Assembly (NCBI RefSeq): GCF_963583255.1
Contig: NC_084816.1
Span: 14,681,100 to 14,745,099 of the forward strand
Source of the DNA: Pyrus communis
Lineage: Eukaryota > Streptophyta > Magnoliopsida > Rosales > Rosaceae
Length of the DNA stretch: 64,000 nucleotides
Direction: 5' to 3'
Shown here piece after piece: positions 33,093-43,749 of the stretch. Each line of letters opens with the position of its first letter. Position 1 is the stretch's first letter. A model generated the notes under the pieces. The model made no database searches and was not told the DNA's origin. It saw nothing but the letters and a program-made list of their open reading frames with translations. The position numbers were made by a program, and so were the translations under genes.

Positions 33093-36000
33093 TGGAACTG
33101 TCAATGGATTGGGCAAGACTTGACAGTGGATGCTTTTCGTGAGCAAGTAAGATTAAATAAGCCTTTGTTCGTTTTTTTTTTTATATGAACTAAATGTAAG
33201 ACTGATGTAGTTCATAAGGTCAACCGTTCCCTGGGTCTTTGCAATGCATTTTCTATTCCTGCAGTTGGCAGGTCTAGTGGGTTATGTTTGTGGTTGAAAT
33301 ATGGTACTTCTATCCAAATTTTATCTGCAAATAGTTTTGTTATTGACACTTGTGTCCAGGAGCAATCTAGGTCCTCTTCCATACATATCTCTTGGTTTTA
33401 TGGTCCTCCCTATTGTCACCAAAAAGGCTCATTTTAGGGGAATGTTGCCTCTTACCTCTATGACCTCGGCCTCCCGTGGTTGTGTGTTGGTGACTTTAAT
33501 AAGCTCTTGTGGCCGCATGAAAAGAAGGGAGGAAGAGATTAGGATCATAATCGTACGAGATTCTTAAAGGACTTTATGCACCAAAGAGCTCTCATTGACC
33601 TTGGGTACTGCGGCCCAATCTATACCTGAGAATGTGACTGGGAGAATTGGGGAAAATTTGAGGAATGTCTAGATAGAGCTGTTGCTCACTTACATCGGAC
33701 GAAATGCTGGCCTCATACGATGATCTCTCATAGTCCATTGATCGACTCTAACCATCGCCACTTAATTATTCACTCTTCTCCTCCTATTATTCTTGGCCCC
33801 AGGCCTTTTTCATTTGAAGCTTTTTGGCTCAGGGATCCTATGTTTCTTAAAGTTGTCATAAAAGCTTGGAATGATGATATAAATAATTCATATGGTATGC
33901 TTTGTCTAACAATTTACTTCACTGTTCTAATTTGTTGTCATCTTGCAGTAAGAAATTCTCTAACAATAGAAAGATAATCAACAATCTGCTCAAAATCATC
34001 AAAGAACATGAATCTCAACCTAATTCTACTACTAAGCGTGAAGTGCACTTGTCTAATTCTTAAAGGTTGGTTGAGGTTTGGAGAAATGAGGAACTTTATT
34101 GGCTTCAAAGATCTCGTATTAATTGGCTTCAGGAGGGAAACAAAAATACGACATTTTCCTATCAATCTACGATTCTTAGGGGACAAAGAAATCGTATTCT
34201 AAAGTTGAAAATTGAGAATGATGTATGGTTAGAAGATAAAGGTCTAATTCGAAGCAACATTGATGACTATTTCAGGTCTTTTTTTTTTTTTTTTACTTCT
34301 CAAACAAGAGATCTTCGGGTTGCTTTGTCGGGTTTGAAACATGTGGTATCTGAACAGATTAATGATGATCTCCTAAAACCCTTTACTCTAGAGGACATCA
34401 AGTGTGCAGTGCTCCAAATGAGGGGTCTAAAAGCTATGGGGCCTGATGGTTTTCATGGGAATTTTTACCACTCTTGTTGGGAGATTGTCAACAAAATTAT
34501 TTCTGGGGCTATCTCAGAGTTCTCCTCTCTTAGGTACCCCCATCCTGATATGAACCCTATGAACATCGTTCTCATTACAAAAATTAGGGCGCCTGAGTCT
34601 ATCGCCCAATTATGTTCTATCAGTTTATGCAACTTTGCATACAAGATCTTTTCGAAACTGATGGCTAGTAGATTGAAAACTCATCTCCTGGGTCTTATTT
34701 CCCACTATCAAAGTGCATTTGTTCCAGGGCATTAGATCCAAGATAATATTTTCATTGCACATGAAGCTTTTCATTACTTGAAGCACAAAAAATAAAAACG
34801 CAACTTTGAGTTGGGTTTTAAGGTTGATATAAACAAGGCTTATGATCATGTTGAGTGGGATTTTCTCGAACTTGTCCTCCTCTAGTTGGGTTTTTCTTAC
34901 AACATGGGTCTCGATGGTTATGACGTGTGTCAAAATTCTCCTTTTCCATCACTTTCAAAGGTAAAAGTGGGGAAAAATTTATCCATTCCAAGGACCTTTG
35001 CCAAGAAGACTCGCTATCTCTCTTCATGTTCCTTTTCATAATGGAGGCCTTCTCTTCTTTGATTAGTGACTATTGTGAGGTGGATGTTCTCTCTGGTATT
35101 CTTCTGGCTCCATCATGCCCGATGATTTCCCATCTGTTCTTTGTTGATGACTCTCTTTTCTTTATTTAGGTTGATAGGGATAATTGTATGGCCCTCATAA
35201 AGTTATTGGATATTTATTGTGTGGCATCTGGCCAAACTAACAATCTGCATAAATCTTCTATTTTGTTCTCAGCCAACTCTCCCCAAAATATCATCACAGA
35301 AAGCTTGCACTATTTTCAGTACCCTAGACCTCCGGGTCAGGTAAATACCTTGGTTTTCTTACGATATGGGGTCGTTCTAAAAGAGAAGCTCTATCTTTTG
35401 TGAAAGATCGGATTTCTCAAAAAATGCAAAGTTGGAAATCGTTTCTTTATCTATAGCAGGGTGTGAAATCTTAATAAAGGCAGTTGCGATAGCTATCCCT
35501 ACTTACCCATTGTTTTATTTCCGACTACTTTCTGCCATGACATTGATGGCCTTCAGGCTCGATTTTGTTGGGGCCAAAAGGAGAACAAACGTAAGATTCA
35601 CTGGCGAAATTGGCCGGCGGTTTATGCTTCTAAAAGTGTGGGCGGGCTTGGCTTCGCTTCAAGAGTCTTATTAACTATAATACTGCCTTGTTAGCAAAGA
35701 TATTCTGGTGCCTTATTTCTAAACTAATTGCTTCCTGGGCTAGAGTTCTTCGTGGCCGCTACTTCCCTTCGAGAGGCTCTCTTAATGCTTCCAAGGGTGG
35801 GTGTGCATCCTGGGCTTGGAGTAGTCTCTTGTAGGGCCAGGCCCTCATTATGAATGGGGCTAAATGGCAAATTAGTGATGGAAAAATTGTTTGTATTTGG
35901 CAAGATAAATGGCTTATTCCACTTCCAATGGTATTCTTTACTCGTTTATTCATGTACCAGATTTTGTGGCTAAAAAGGCTAGGGATATCATTTCGACTGT

Positions 36001-37244
36001 TGATCGCAGCCAGAATCTTCTCCTATGGAAGCTACCTTCCTTGGGGATCTTTCACATCTGGATCGCCTTAATTGGCCTTGGTCTCTTAATGGAGACTACT
36101 CAATTAAATCCTGTTATACTTTTTGCCATGCTTTCTCTTTGAACAACCATTTGTTTGCTACTCCGAGTGCTAGCCATTACATTTCTGTGGATCCAGTCTT
36201 TTGAAAGCTAATATGGGGTATGAAGATTATCCCAAAAATTAAAATTTTCTTCTGGATAACAGCCAATAATTGTCTTCCCACTATGGAGGGCCTCTACCGT
36301 CGCTGGGCTAGGACTGACCCTCTCTGTACCATTTACAAGTTTTCGCCAGAGACTACTAAACACATCCTTTTTCTCTGCCCCTGGACCTCTGCGGTTTGGT
36401 TTGCCTCAGACTTAAATTACCACGTGGACCACTAAGCTATTACTACCTTTGATAGATGGTTATTGGCTTTATCCAAGGTGGTGGAAGGTGGGGAAATGTC
36501 CCTATCTAATGTGTTATCATCGGTCTCCTTTCTCCGCTGGGAAATTTGGAAAGCTAAATGCTATACAAGCTTCAACAACATCCTTCCCTCACCTTTCAAA
36601 ACCATGAAACTCGCCACTGATGCCATTAGGGAATTTCTCAAGGCCACCTCAATCTTTGCCATGCTACAGGTTTCCCCTCCACACCAACCCCAGTGGATCT
36701 CTCCCCTACCAAACTTTGTGAAAGTCAACTGTGATGCTTTCGTGAAAGTCAACTGTGATACTTCGTGGTCTAAAGCTTCATTTTTCATGAGTCTAAGAGT
36801 GGTGGCTAGAAATGAGATAGGGGCTTTAATATCTGGTTATGGAATTATAGGTATTGCAACCTCCTCTTTGGAAGCCAAGGTTAAGAGAGCCCTTCTGGCT
36901 ATGGATTTGGCTGTTCAAAATCACGTTTCTAGAGTTTTTTTTTTTTCGAATCTAATTCGGCGGAACGTGTTTAGAGTATTAATGGTTCCAAAAAACTCTC
37001 TCATTAGGCTATTTTTCCTATCATTAACCAGATTCGAAATTTAAGTCACAAGTTTCAATTCCTAAAGTGGTCATGGATACCTCGCCAAGCAAACTCTGCA
37101 GTTGATTGGGTTGCATCACACTGTAAAAGAGGGATGTTTCCAGATGTCTGGGTAACCAAACCCCGATCCACTCTAGTTCATATTCTATCTATCGACAGCC
37201 TCCCCTATCCTCACTCGGCTCGGGGCTGGCATGGTCAAAGAGGG
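33093..37244 (+). pseudogene. LINE ORF2: endonuclease, reverse transcriptase, RNase H, broken
   Basis: WNCQ at 33093 opens an endonuclease-like reading, with LGLCNAFSIPAVGRSSG and GVCLWLKYG-like text in other frames. A stop at the LFVFF.T run breaks it. Reverse transcriptase blocks start near 34067 (INWLQEGNKNTTFSYQSTIL, then QMRGLKAMGPDGFHGNFYHS, then DINKAYDHVEWDFLELVL). The catalytic box FVDDSLFF is kept at 35140-35163. A zf-RVT-type stretch lies near 36211-36420 (KIKIFFWITANNCLPTMEGL). The RNase H end holds VKVNCDTSWSKASFFMSLRV and ends near PRQANSAVDWVASHC. Many shifts and stops make it dead. Confidence 0.85.
36718..36765 (+). repeat. 24-bp in-frame tandem duplication in LINE RNase H
   Basis: GTGAAAGTCAACTGTGATGC at 36718 is repeated at 36742, so FVKVNCDA is followed by FVKVNCDT. 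The duplication sits at the RNase H catalytic Asp. It postdates or accompanies decay. Confidence 0.9.
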
Positions 37245-37714
37245 TGACTAAAGCTTCGCTTCAAGTCATGTTTTAGCTCTCCCTGTCTATGGTATGCTAT
37301 ATTTTTCTTTTGTCGTTGCTGGCCTCAGTCGTGTGCTATTTGGGTCGTTTATTGTCCTTTTGGAGCTCCATCTCCTTTTTCAATGAATATCTTTGACCAA
37401 AAAAATAAAAAATAAATAAAAAGGGGAGCACGACTAATGAGAGATATGTAATGTGAGGATGAAATAGGAATTTAAATTTGATGAGACATTAGAGGGAAAA
37501 TGTCTATTGCCATTTGAATTCTCATTGTAAAATTAATGAACAATTTGTACTTTTTTGTTTTGTTTAAGACATGGACCCTAGCTAAAATTCAGTAAGGGGT
37601 TAAAAAGCTGCATGGCTAGCAGCAAGTCTTGACATAATCACTTTTTTGGCGAGTCTCACTAGCAAATCTCTAATTTTCATTCAAACATGACTATTTTAAC
37701 AACCATATTTTAGA

Positions 37715-38610
37715 ACTTGGCTTACCTTAGCTATGTTCTATGGAGCTCGATTTCAATCCTATTTTGCCATCTGAAACTCAAAAGTCATCATTTTAGTCAT
37801 TAGAACTTGATTTGGATCCCACATTGCTTCCTGAAGCTCAAAACTCGACACTTACTCACTGGAACTCGAGTTTGATCCAATTTTGCGCCTGAAGCTCAAA
37901 AGTCGCCACTTTATTCCCTGTAACTCGATTTTGATCCCATTTTGCTCCATGAAACTCAAAATTTGTCACTTTACTCCTTGAAACTCAAAATTCGTTTTAC
38001 ATTGCTTTTGTTTCTATTTCTTAGAATAGGTGCATCCATTCAAAGTTTATAATTGATAATATACCAAATTTCTCTCTGAAATAAATAAATGGTAAAAGAA
38101 CTATCTTCTCCCTTCACTAGCCACCTCCATTACGTGCATAAGAAATAATGAAATCAATAGAACTAATGACAAGATGGATGGCGATGGAGGGAGAAGGAAT
38201 GAATGTATGGACAACTATTAGAGAGAGATAGGGTAGACACAAGAGTTGGTTAGATGAAGTCCATGAATTGTTTTTATTATTTTTTTTACTTCTCTTTTCT
38301 TTTTAATATGTTATATAAGGTCTGGAAATTAATTTTTTATTTTTTTTTCAATCCACATGGTGTTATATGATTGGATATGTGAGGTAGATTTGAGTCACGT
38401 CAGTCATAAGTGGGTCCTAATTATGATACATTTGTATTGTCTGGAGTGAATACTGAGCTTCAAGATGTAAAATGATTTGCGCTTCAGGAGTTACAGTGCG
38501 ATCAAAATCGAGTTCTAAGAAGTAAAGCAGTGAGGTGACTTTTGAATTTTAGGATGCAAAATAGAATTAAAATCAAATTTTAGGGAGCAAAATGATAACT
38601 TAGACCATCC
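37715..38610. mobile_element. Foldback element with tandem-repeat arms
   Basis: The left part (37715-37990) holds about four copies of a 60-bp unit of the form AACTCGATTTTGATCCCATT..GAAGCTCAAAAGTCG. The right part (38440-38610) holds the same units in reverse orientation, for example GATCAAAATCGAGTTCTAAG and AAGTAAAGCAGTGAGGTGAC. So the inverted ends are themselves tandem repeats, around an AT-rich centre without an ORF. No target duplication could be fixed. Such ends occur in some Mutator-type and foldback elements. Confidence 0.75.
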
Positions 38611-39101
38611 CCGGTGGATATGTCATATACTAAGTGAAATATCACGTGATCAAATTTGAAGGTAGAAAGAAACTCTGACCGATAAATCAATTTTACGTGG
38701 TTTGACATATGAGTCTTTTGCTGTCAAATTTGACATATAAAAAAGGTGATGTTAATTAATTCTTTAATTATTTGTATGTGTTTCATTAATGCACCAATTA
38801 ATCATGAAAAATTATTTTAATTGATTTCTTTTTAAGAATGAGTCCAATTAATGTTATTTATAACAAAAATATATATGAGTTAGAAGAAAGAAAAATCTGA
38901 CATTGTGATGTGAGCTAACAAATTAATATTTTACATTTATCTTTCGACATCTCGTCTAACACTCTTATAAATTTTAAAGAATAAAGTAAAAATAGAAATC
39001 AAAGATACTGAGGACCCAATTCGCTGAGGATGCTGGTACAAAGCTTAATATAGCGGAAACTTCATACAGCGGAAGCTACTAGTGGAAAACTCACGAATAT
39101 T
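38611..39101. other. Upstream region of the PPR gene
   Basis: The DNA is AT-rich with short inverted blocks such as GACATAT. No ORF is supported. TTAATATAGCGGAAAC near 39047 may belong to the core promoter or leader of the PPR gene. Confidence 0.4.
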
Positions 39102-41804
39102 ATGATGAGAAGAGAACTGACGGCGGTGATCACCACGCGCCAAACCCTCCTCCTCCTCCTCAAACCCTTGTCTTCCCTTGCCACCGCAACACCGCCGCCC
39201 GATATCTCTTCCGAGCTCTTCGCCGTCCTCTCTCACCGGAATTGGCAGAAACACCCTTCCCTCAGAAACCTAATCCCCTCCATATCCCCTTCCCATGTCT
39301 CTTCCCTCTTCGCCCGTAACCTCCACCCCCAAATTGCCCTCTCCTTCTTCCGCTGGATCGCCGGAATCCCCCGATACAAGCACACCGTCCACTCCCATTC
39401 CTCTTTGCTCCTCAACATTCTGCTTCCCAATTGCTGGCTCGATGCTGCCGAGAAGATCCGGATTTCGATGCTCAAGGCCTGCGATTCGCCTGAGGACGCC
39501 CGCTTTGTGCTCGACCTGTTGCGCCGGATGAACAACGGCGGTTCTGGTTTCGTCGAGTTCAAGCTCACTCTCAGGTCCTACAACTGGCTCCTAATATCTG
39601 TGTCTAAGTTTTTACTAATTGATGATGTGAAAACTGTGTATTTGGAAATGTTGGCCGACAAGATTCCGCCGGATATAGTTACGTTGAATACCATGGTGGT
39701 TGCTTATTGTAAATTGGGAAATGTGGCCGGGGCCAATTTGTATGTCAGTAAGATAGTGCAGGCAGGTTTTAGCCCCACTAGTTTTACATACAGTTCATTG
39801 ATAATGGGGCATTGTAGGAACAAGGATGTGGATAATGCTTTTAAGATTTTTGAGGTAATGCCGGATAAGGGCTGTCCAAGAGACGTGGTTTCGTATAATT
39901 ATTTAATTCGGGGGTTTTGTGAGGCTCATCGCATTGATGAGGCACTCAAGTTGTTCTCTCACTTGGGGCAGGGGGGCGATAATTGTTTTCCTAATGTGAG
40001 AACATATACAGTTCTTATTCATGCATTGTGTGGATCAAGAAGGAAACTAGAAGCAATTAATCTATTTAAAGAGATGATAGAGAAGGGTTGTGAACCTAAT
40101 GTATATACTTATTGTGTGCTCATTGATAGCATGTGTAAGGAAAATAAGCTTGATTATGCTAGAAAGGTGCTAAATCAGATGCTGGAGAAAGGATTGAGTC
40201 CTAATGTCGTCACATACAATGCATTAATAAATGGGTATTGCAAGGAGGGAACAGTTGAGGCTGCACTTGAGATTTTGGCTTTGATGGAATCAAATGTTTG
40301 TTGTCCAGATGTTCACACATTCAGTGTATTGATTGACGGGTTGTGTAAAAGGAATAATGTGCACCAGGCAATGGCACTGCTTAACAAAATGCTTGAACGG
40401 AAGCTCTCACCAAACTTGGTTACATATAACTCATTACTCCGTGGCCAGTGTAAAGGAGGTCATTTCGATAGTGCTTATAGGTTGCTTAATTTGATGACTC
40501 ATAGTGGTCTGGCTCCTGACCAGATTACTTACTGTATTTTCATCGACGGTCTCTGTAAGTGGAAGAGATTACAGGAAGCTCAAACCATGTTTGATACTCT
40601 CAAGAAGAATGGCATCAAGTCAAGTACAGAGATGTTTACTGCTTTAATTGATGGTTACTGTAAGATTGGGAAAATCGATGATGCCCTTTCTCTATTTGAT
40701 ACTATGCTTGCTGAGGATTGTTTGCCAAATTCATATGCTATCAATGCCTTGATACATGGGCTATTCAAAGAGAAAAAAATGATAGAAGCATCCTCAGTCA
40801 TGGAAAAGATGTTAAGTATAGGTGTGAAGCCTACAGTCCCTCATTATAATATTTTAATTAATCATGTTCTGAAAGAAGGTGACTTTGATCGTGCTCATCA
40901 GCTTCTCAATAAAATGGTCTCTGTCGGTAACAAGCCTACTCTAATTACTTACAACACATTAATTCAGGCATATTGCACGTTAGGGAATATAAATGAAGCG
41001 GAGAAGCTGATGAATAAGATGAATGGAGAAGGAATTTCTGCAGATTCGTTGACTTACACATTTTTAATTGATGGATATGTCCGTATGGGATTAATTGATT
41101 GTGCGTTTGATGTTCTTAAGCGCATGTTTGATTCTGGTTGTGAGCCTTGTCATCGTACCTATTCCTTTCTAATCAAACATCTCTCAAATCAGAAGTTGGT
41201 CATGACAAACAGCAAAGCAGTGGGTCTTGATATAATGTTGAATGTCTCTGGAAATATCACTGATATATGGAAGACCATGGATTTTGAAATTGCTTTGGAG
41301 CTATTTGAGAAGATGGTTGGACATGGTTGTGCTCCCAATATGAACACCTATGGCGAGCTTATAGTAAGACTTTGCAAAGAGAGAAACTTGGAAGTGGCCC
41401 AGAGGTTATATGATCATATGAGAGATATGGGTATTTCTCCCAACGAAGATATTTATAATTCTCTTGTTAATTGTTGTTGTGAGATGCATGTGTATGGAGA
41501 GGCAGCAATTCTAGTGCATACTATGATTGAGCATGGTTATTTACCAGCATTGGAGTCGTGCAAGTTGCTTGTATGTGGCCTTTTTGATGAAGAGAATGAC
41601 GAGAAGGCTAAGGAAGTTTTTTGTCACATGCTTCGCTGTGGGTATAACTATGATGAAGTAGCTTGGAAACTTCTACTTGATGGTTTGATTAAGAGGGGCC
41701 ATTTAAATAGAGGATCAGAGCTGCTAACAGTCATGGAGAAAATGGGTTGCCAGCTTCATCCTGAGACAAATAGAATGTTGACTGAGGGACTTAATGGGAC
41801 ATGA
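39102..41804 (+). CDS. P-class pentatricopeptide repeat protein, At5g65560-like (900 aa)
   Basis: PPR proteins bind single-stranded RNA in mitochondria or chloroplasts and help its stability, splicing or processing. The gene is a single uninterrupted exon, usual for this family. The first 35 residues (MMRRELTAVITTRQ, then LLLLLKPLSSLATAT) are basic, Ser/Leu/Ala rich and free of acidic residues until PPPD, like an organelle presequence. About 19-20 PPR motifs follow from about residue 190. Examples are VTYNALINGYCKEG, VTYNSLLRGQCKGG and MFTALIDGYCKIG. The pattern is P-class, with no E, DYW or SMR domain. A longer non-PPR insert of about 30 residues (NQKLVMTNSKAVGLDIMLNV on) interrupts the array near residue 700. 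Two adjacent Met codons open it. I remember closely similar text and length for At5g65560. Its RNA target is unknown. Confidence 0.95.
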   Translation: MMRRELTAVITTRQTLLLLLKPLSSLATATPPPDISSELFAVLSHRNWQKHPSLRNLIPSISPSHVSSLFARNLHPQIALSFFRWIAGIPRYKHTVHSHSSLLLNILLPNCWLDAAEKIRISMLKACDSPEDARFVLDLLRRMNNGGSGFVEFKLTLRSYNWLLISVSKFLLIDDVKTVYLEMLADKIPPDIVTLNTMVVAYCKLGNVAGANLYVSKIVQAGFSPTSFTYSSLIMGHCRNKDVDNAFKIFEVMPDKGCPRDVVSYNYLIRGFCEAHRIDEALKLFSHLGQGGDNCFPNVRTYTVLIHALCGSRRKLEAINLFKEMIEKGCEPNVYTYCVLIDSMCKENKLDYARKVLNQMLEKGLSPNVVTYNALINGYCKEGTVEAALEILALMESNVCCPDVHTFSVLIDGLCKRNNVHQAMALLNKMLERKLSPNLVTYNSLLRGQCKGGHFDSAYRLLNLMTHSGLAPDQITYCIFIDGLCKWKRLQEAQTMFDTLKKNGIKSSTEMFTALIDGYCKIGKIDDALSLFDTMLAEDCLPNSYAINALIHGLFKEKKMIEASSVMEKMLSIGVKPTVPHYNILINHVLKEGDFDRAHQLLNKMVSVGNKPTLITYNTLIQAYCTLGNINEAEKLMNKMNGEGISADSLTYTFLIDGYVRMGLIDCAFDVLKRMFDSGCEPCHRTYSFLIKHLSNQKLVMTNSKAVGLDIMLNVSGNITDIWKTMDFEIALELFEKMVGHGCAPNMNTYGELIVRLCKERNLEVAQRLYDHMRDMGISPNEDIYNSLVNCCCEMHVYGEAAILVHTMIEHGYLPALESCKLLVCGLFDEENDEKAKEVFCHMLRCGYNYDEVAWKLLLDGLIKRGHLNRGSELLTVMEKMGCQLHPETNRMLTEGLNGT

Positions 41805-41850
41805 TACTGATCCTCTATGTTGTTTTTTAAAAAGAATTGGATGTCGCAAG

Positions 41851-41932
41851 GGGCTTGTAGCTCAAGTGGGTTAGAGCGTTGACCCCCTGCACCTGAGATA
41901 TTCTGATTGAATCCCCTCCCTCCACCAATATC
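41851..41932 (+). repeat. tRNA-derived SINE fragment after the PPR gene
   Basis: GGGCTTGTAGCTCAAGTGG is an A-box-type start of a tRNA-derived SINE, and CTGATTGAATCCCC is a degenerate B box about 50 bp on. A functional tRNA would need a cloverleaf, which the arms here do not form. It lies 47 bp after the stop codon, so it is probably in the 3' untranslated region. Confidence 0.55.
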
Positions 41933-43749
41933 ACTTGTACCAGAATAATAATTGGATGTTTTTGTCACACAACAAGCCTTAGAAACTAAGGTTATGATGT
42001 TGTGCTCTGTAGCTTCAGCACTGATCCTAATTAAGGATATTCCGTAAGCTGATTGTAGCTTCAGTGCTTCCACAAAGTTTACAAGCATTTGTGAAGATCA
42101 TAAGGTAAGTTTGTATCTAAAATCTCAGATTCATTTTGTTCGATATCCTATCATTTATTGATGCGTTCCCCAACACAAATCCATGCACATATGGCTAATT
42201 CATTCGGGGTGTAAATTTTATCTGTTTCTGAAGTAGATATACCCATCTACACACTTTTCTTTTTCCCATTCATACACATCTTATCTGGCACATTTCCTTG
42301 TGAACAATCTTGAGTTTGGACTAGAGCCTGCTAGTACACACGTGCAGGCACACACATGCACATGTATGTATGTATAATATATATACACTTGGAGCTAAAC
42401 ATTCTGATCCGTAGATTTGCTTTGCAGGGTATAGCTTGAAGGTTACCACTTGGTTCACGAGAAAGTATTAAAGCAATATCCAAAAAGTTTAAATATCTTA
42501 AAATTCTTTGAGGCTTCATCAGTATCTTGTGCACCATAAGTATGTTAAAGGTAAAACCAAGTCTATTGTTTCATTAAATTCAGCTCCGTTGTCTTTGTTT
42601 GGTGTTCTGTTATTTTGTCTTTGGTTGCTAAGGAAATGGAGGCAAAGAAATGACCTTGAATGGGTTTGTGGTTTTAAATTTGTCTCAGTGTCTTACTCTT
42701 TTGATTGTGGGTTGCTTTTGTTATTTTATCAAGTAATTTACTGCCTAATTGGTGTATAAGAGACAAAATCTTTGCCGTTGTTTTATAATTTACCAACACT
42801 TAATATCATTTTATTTTAGATGGGAAAATTTGAAATCAAATAAAAACATTTCTTAAGCATATCCCTGACTAAGATTTAAAACTGGATAAACAAATTACTG
42901 GTCAAGGTAAACAGATCACTAGGTTATCTTGGGATAAACTCATATCTAGAAATCTAGCCAGAAAGTTCTTTTGAGTAATCCTACTTTCCGGGCAATTTAT
43001 TTTGTTTTATTGTATGAATGTTTGGTTCAAGTGATTTTTTGTGATTGGGATTTGTAGGTCAGGGGAGTTATTTGAGTAAAACTTCATTTTGTTCAAAAAA
43101 ACAAAAGGCATGGAAAAATCATGCATTTTGCATGGCCTTAATTATTATTTTTCAATTAGACATGCTTATGGTGTCGATAGATACTGGATCTTGTATAACT
43201 ATGAATGCGTATAAAATTAAATTGTCTTGTTGCAAGTCACCACATAAGGGAAAATAATAACTTGCAGCAAAAATGCAGTAGCCTACAGCGGCAGTAACTC
43301 GAGGATAAAATGTAAGCAGATGTGGGAGTCATCAACAAGTCAGCAAATCTGTAACTGAGAAGCCCCGAGTCATAGCAAGGTCAGGATTGGCACAAATGGC
43401 TGTCGGGGCAGTTGCTTGGCAGTGACATGTATTCGTTGTGCAAAAGGTGAGAATCGTAAGGCCAAACTTGTACACTAGGTGATCCTGAATTACAAAAAGG
43501 ACGTAACAGATTCATCCTAGGAGGCCCGTTGCAGTTCTTCGTTTACTTATTTAGGACGAAGATTTATTATGCTCAAAGAAGGCCACAGAGCCTGGGAATT
43601 TGTTCAATTTTCCTCATACAAATTGTCTTAGTTTTAACTCTCCGTGGTAGCTTCAAATGATATATAACCTGATGTTTGCATAACTCAATCTGTTATTTCG
43701 TTTACGAATCATGTTCTTTCTCCTCTTTGAAAACATTCAAAATAACAAG
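41933..43749. other. Intergenic DNA, no gene seen
   Basis: Short open frames (for example 42508-42759 and 43045-43257) show no recognisable domain and look like chance. A TA-rich run lies at 42373-42386. No structured repeat was found. Confidence 0.45.

Larger units (their letters stand above)
30790..37423 (+). mobile_element. Decayed L1-type LINE (RIX), about 6.6 kb
   Basis: Two regions, ORF1-like then ORF2-like, are followed by TTCAATGAATATCTTTGACC and an A-rich tail (37398-37421), as in plant L1 elements. GAGCACGACTAAT just after the tail (37424 onward) resembles GAGCATGGCTAAT at 30777-30789 with two differences, which may be the diverged target duplication and would set the left end near 30790. 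Frameshifts and stops are frequent. The left boundary is tentative. Confidence 0.8.

Noticed and set aside
41851..41932. Functional tRNA gene
   Set aside because: A and B box-like phrases are there but the arms do not make a cloverleaf; a SINE fragment fits better.
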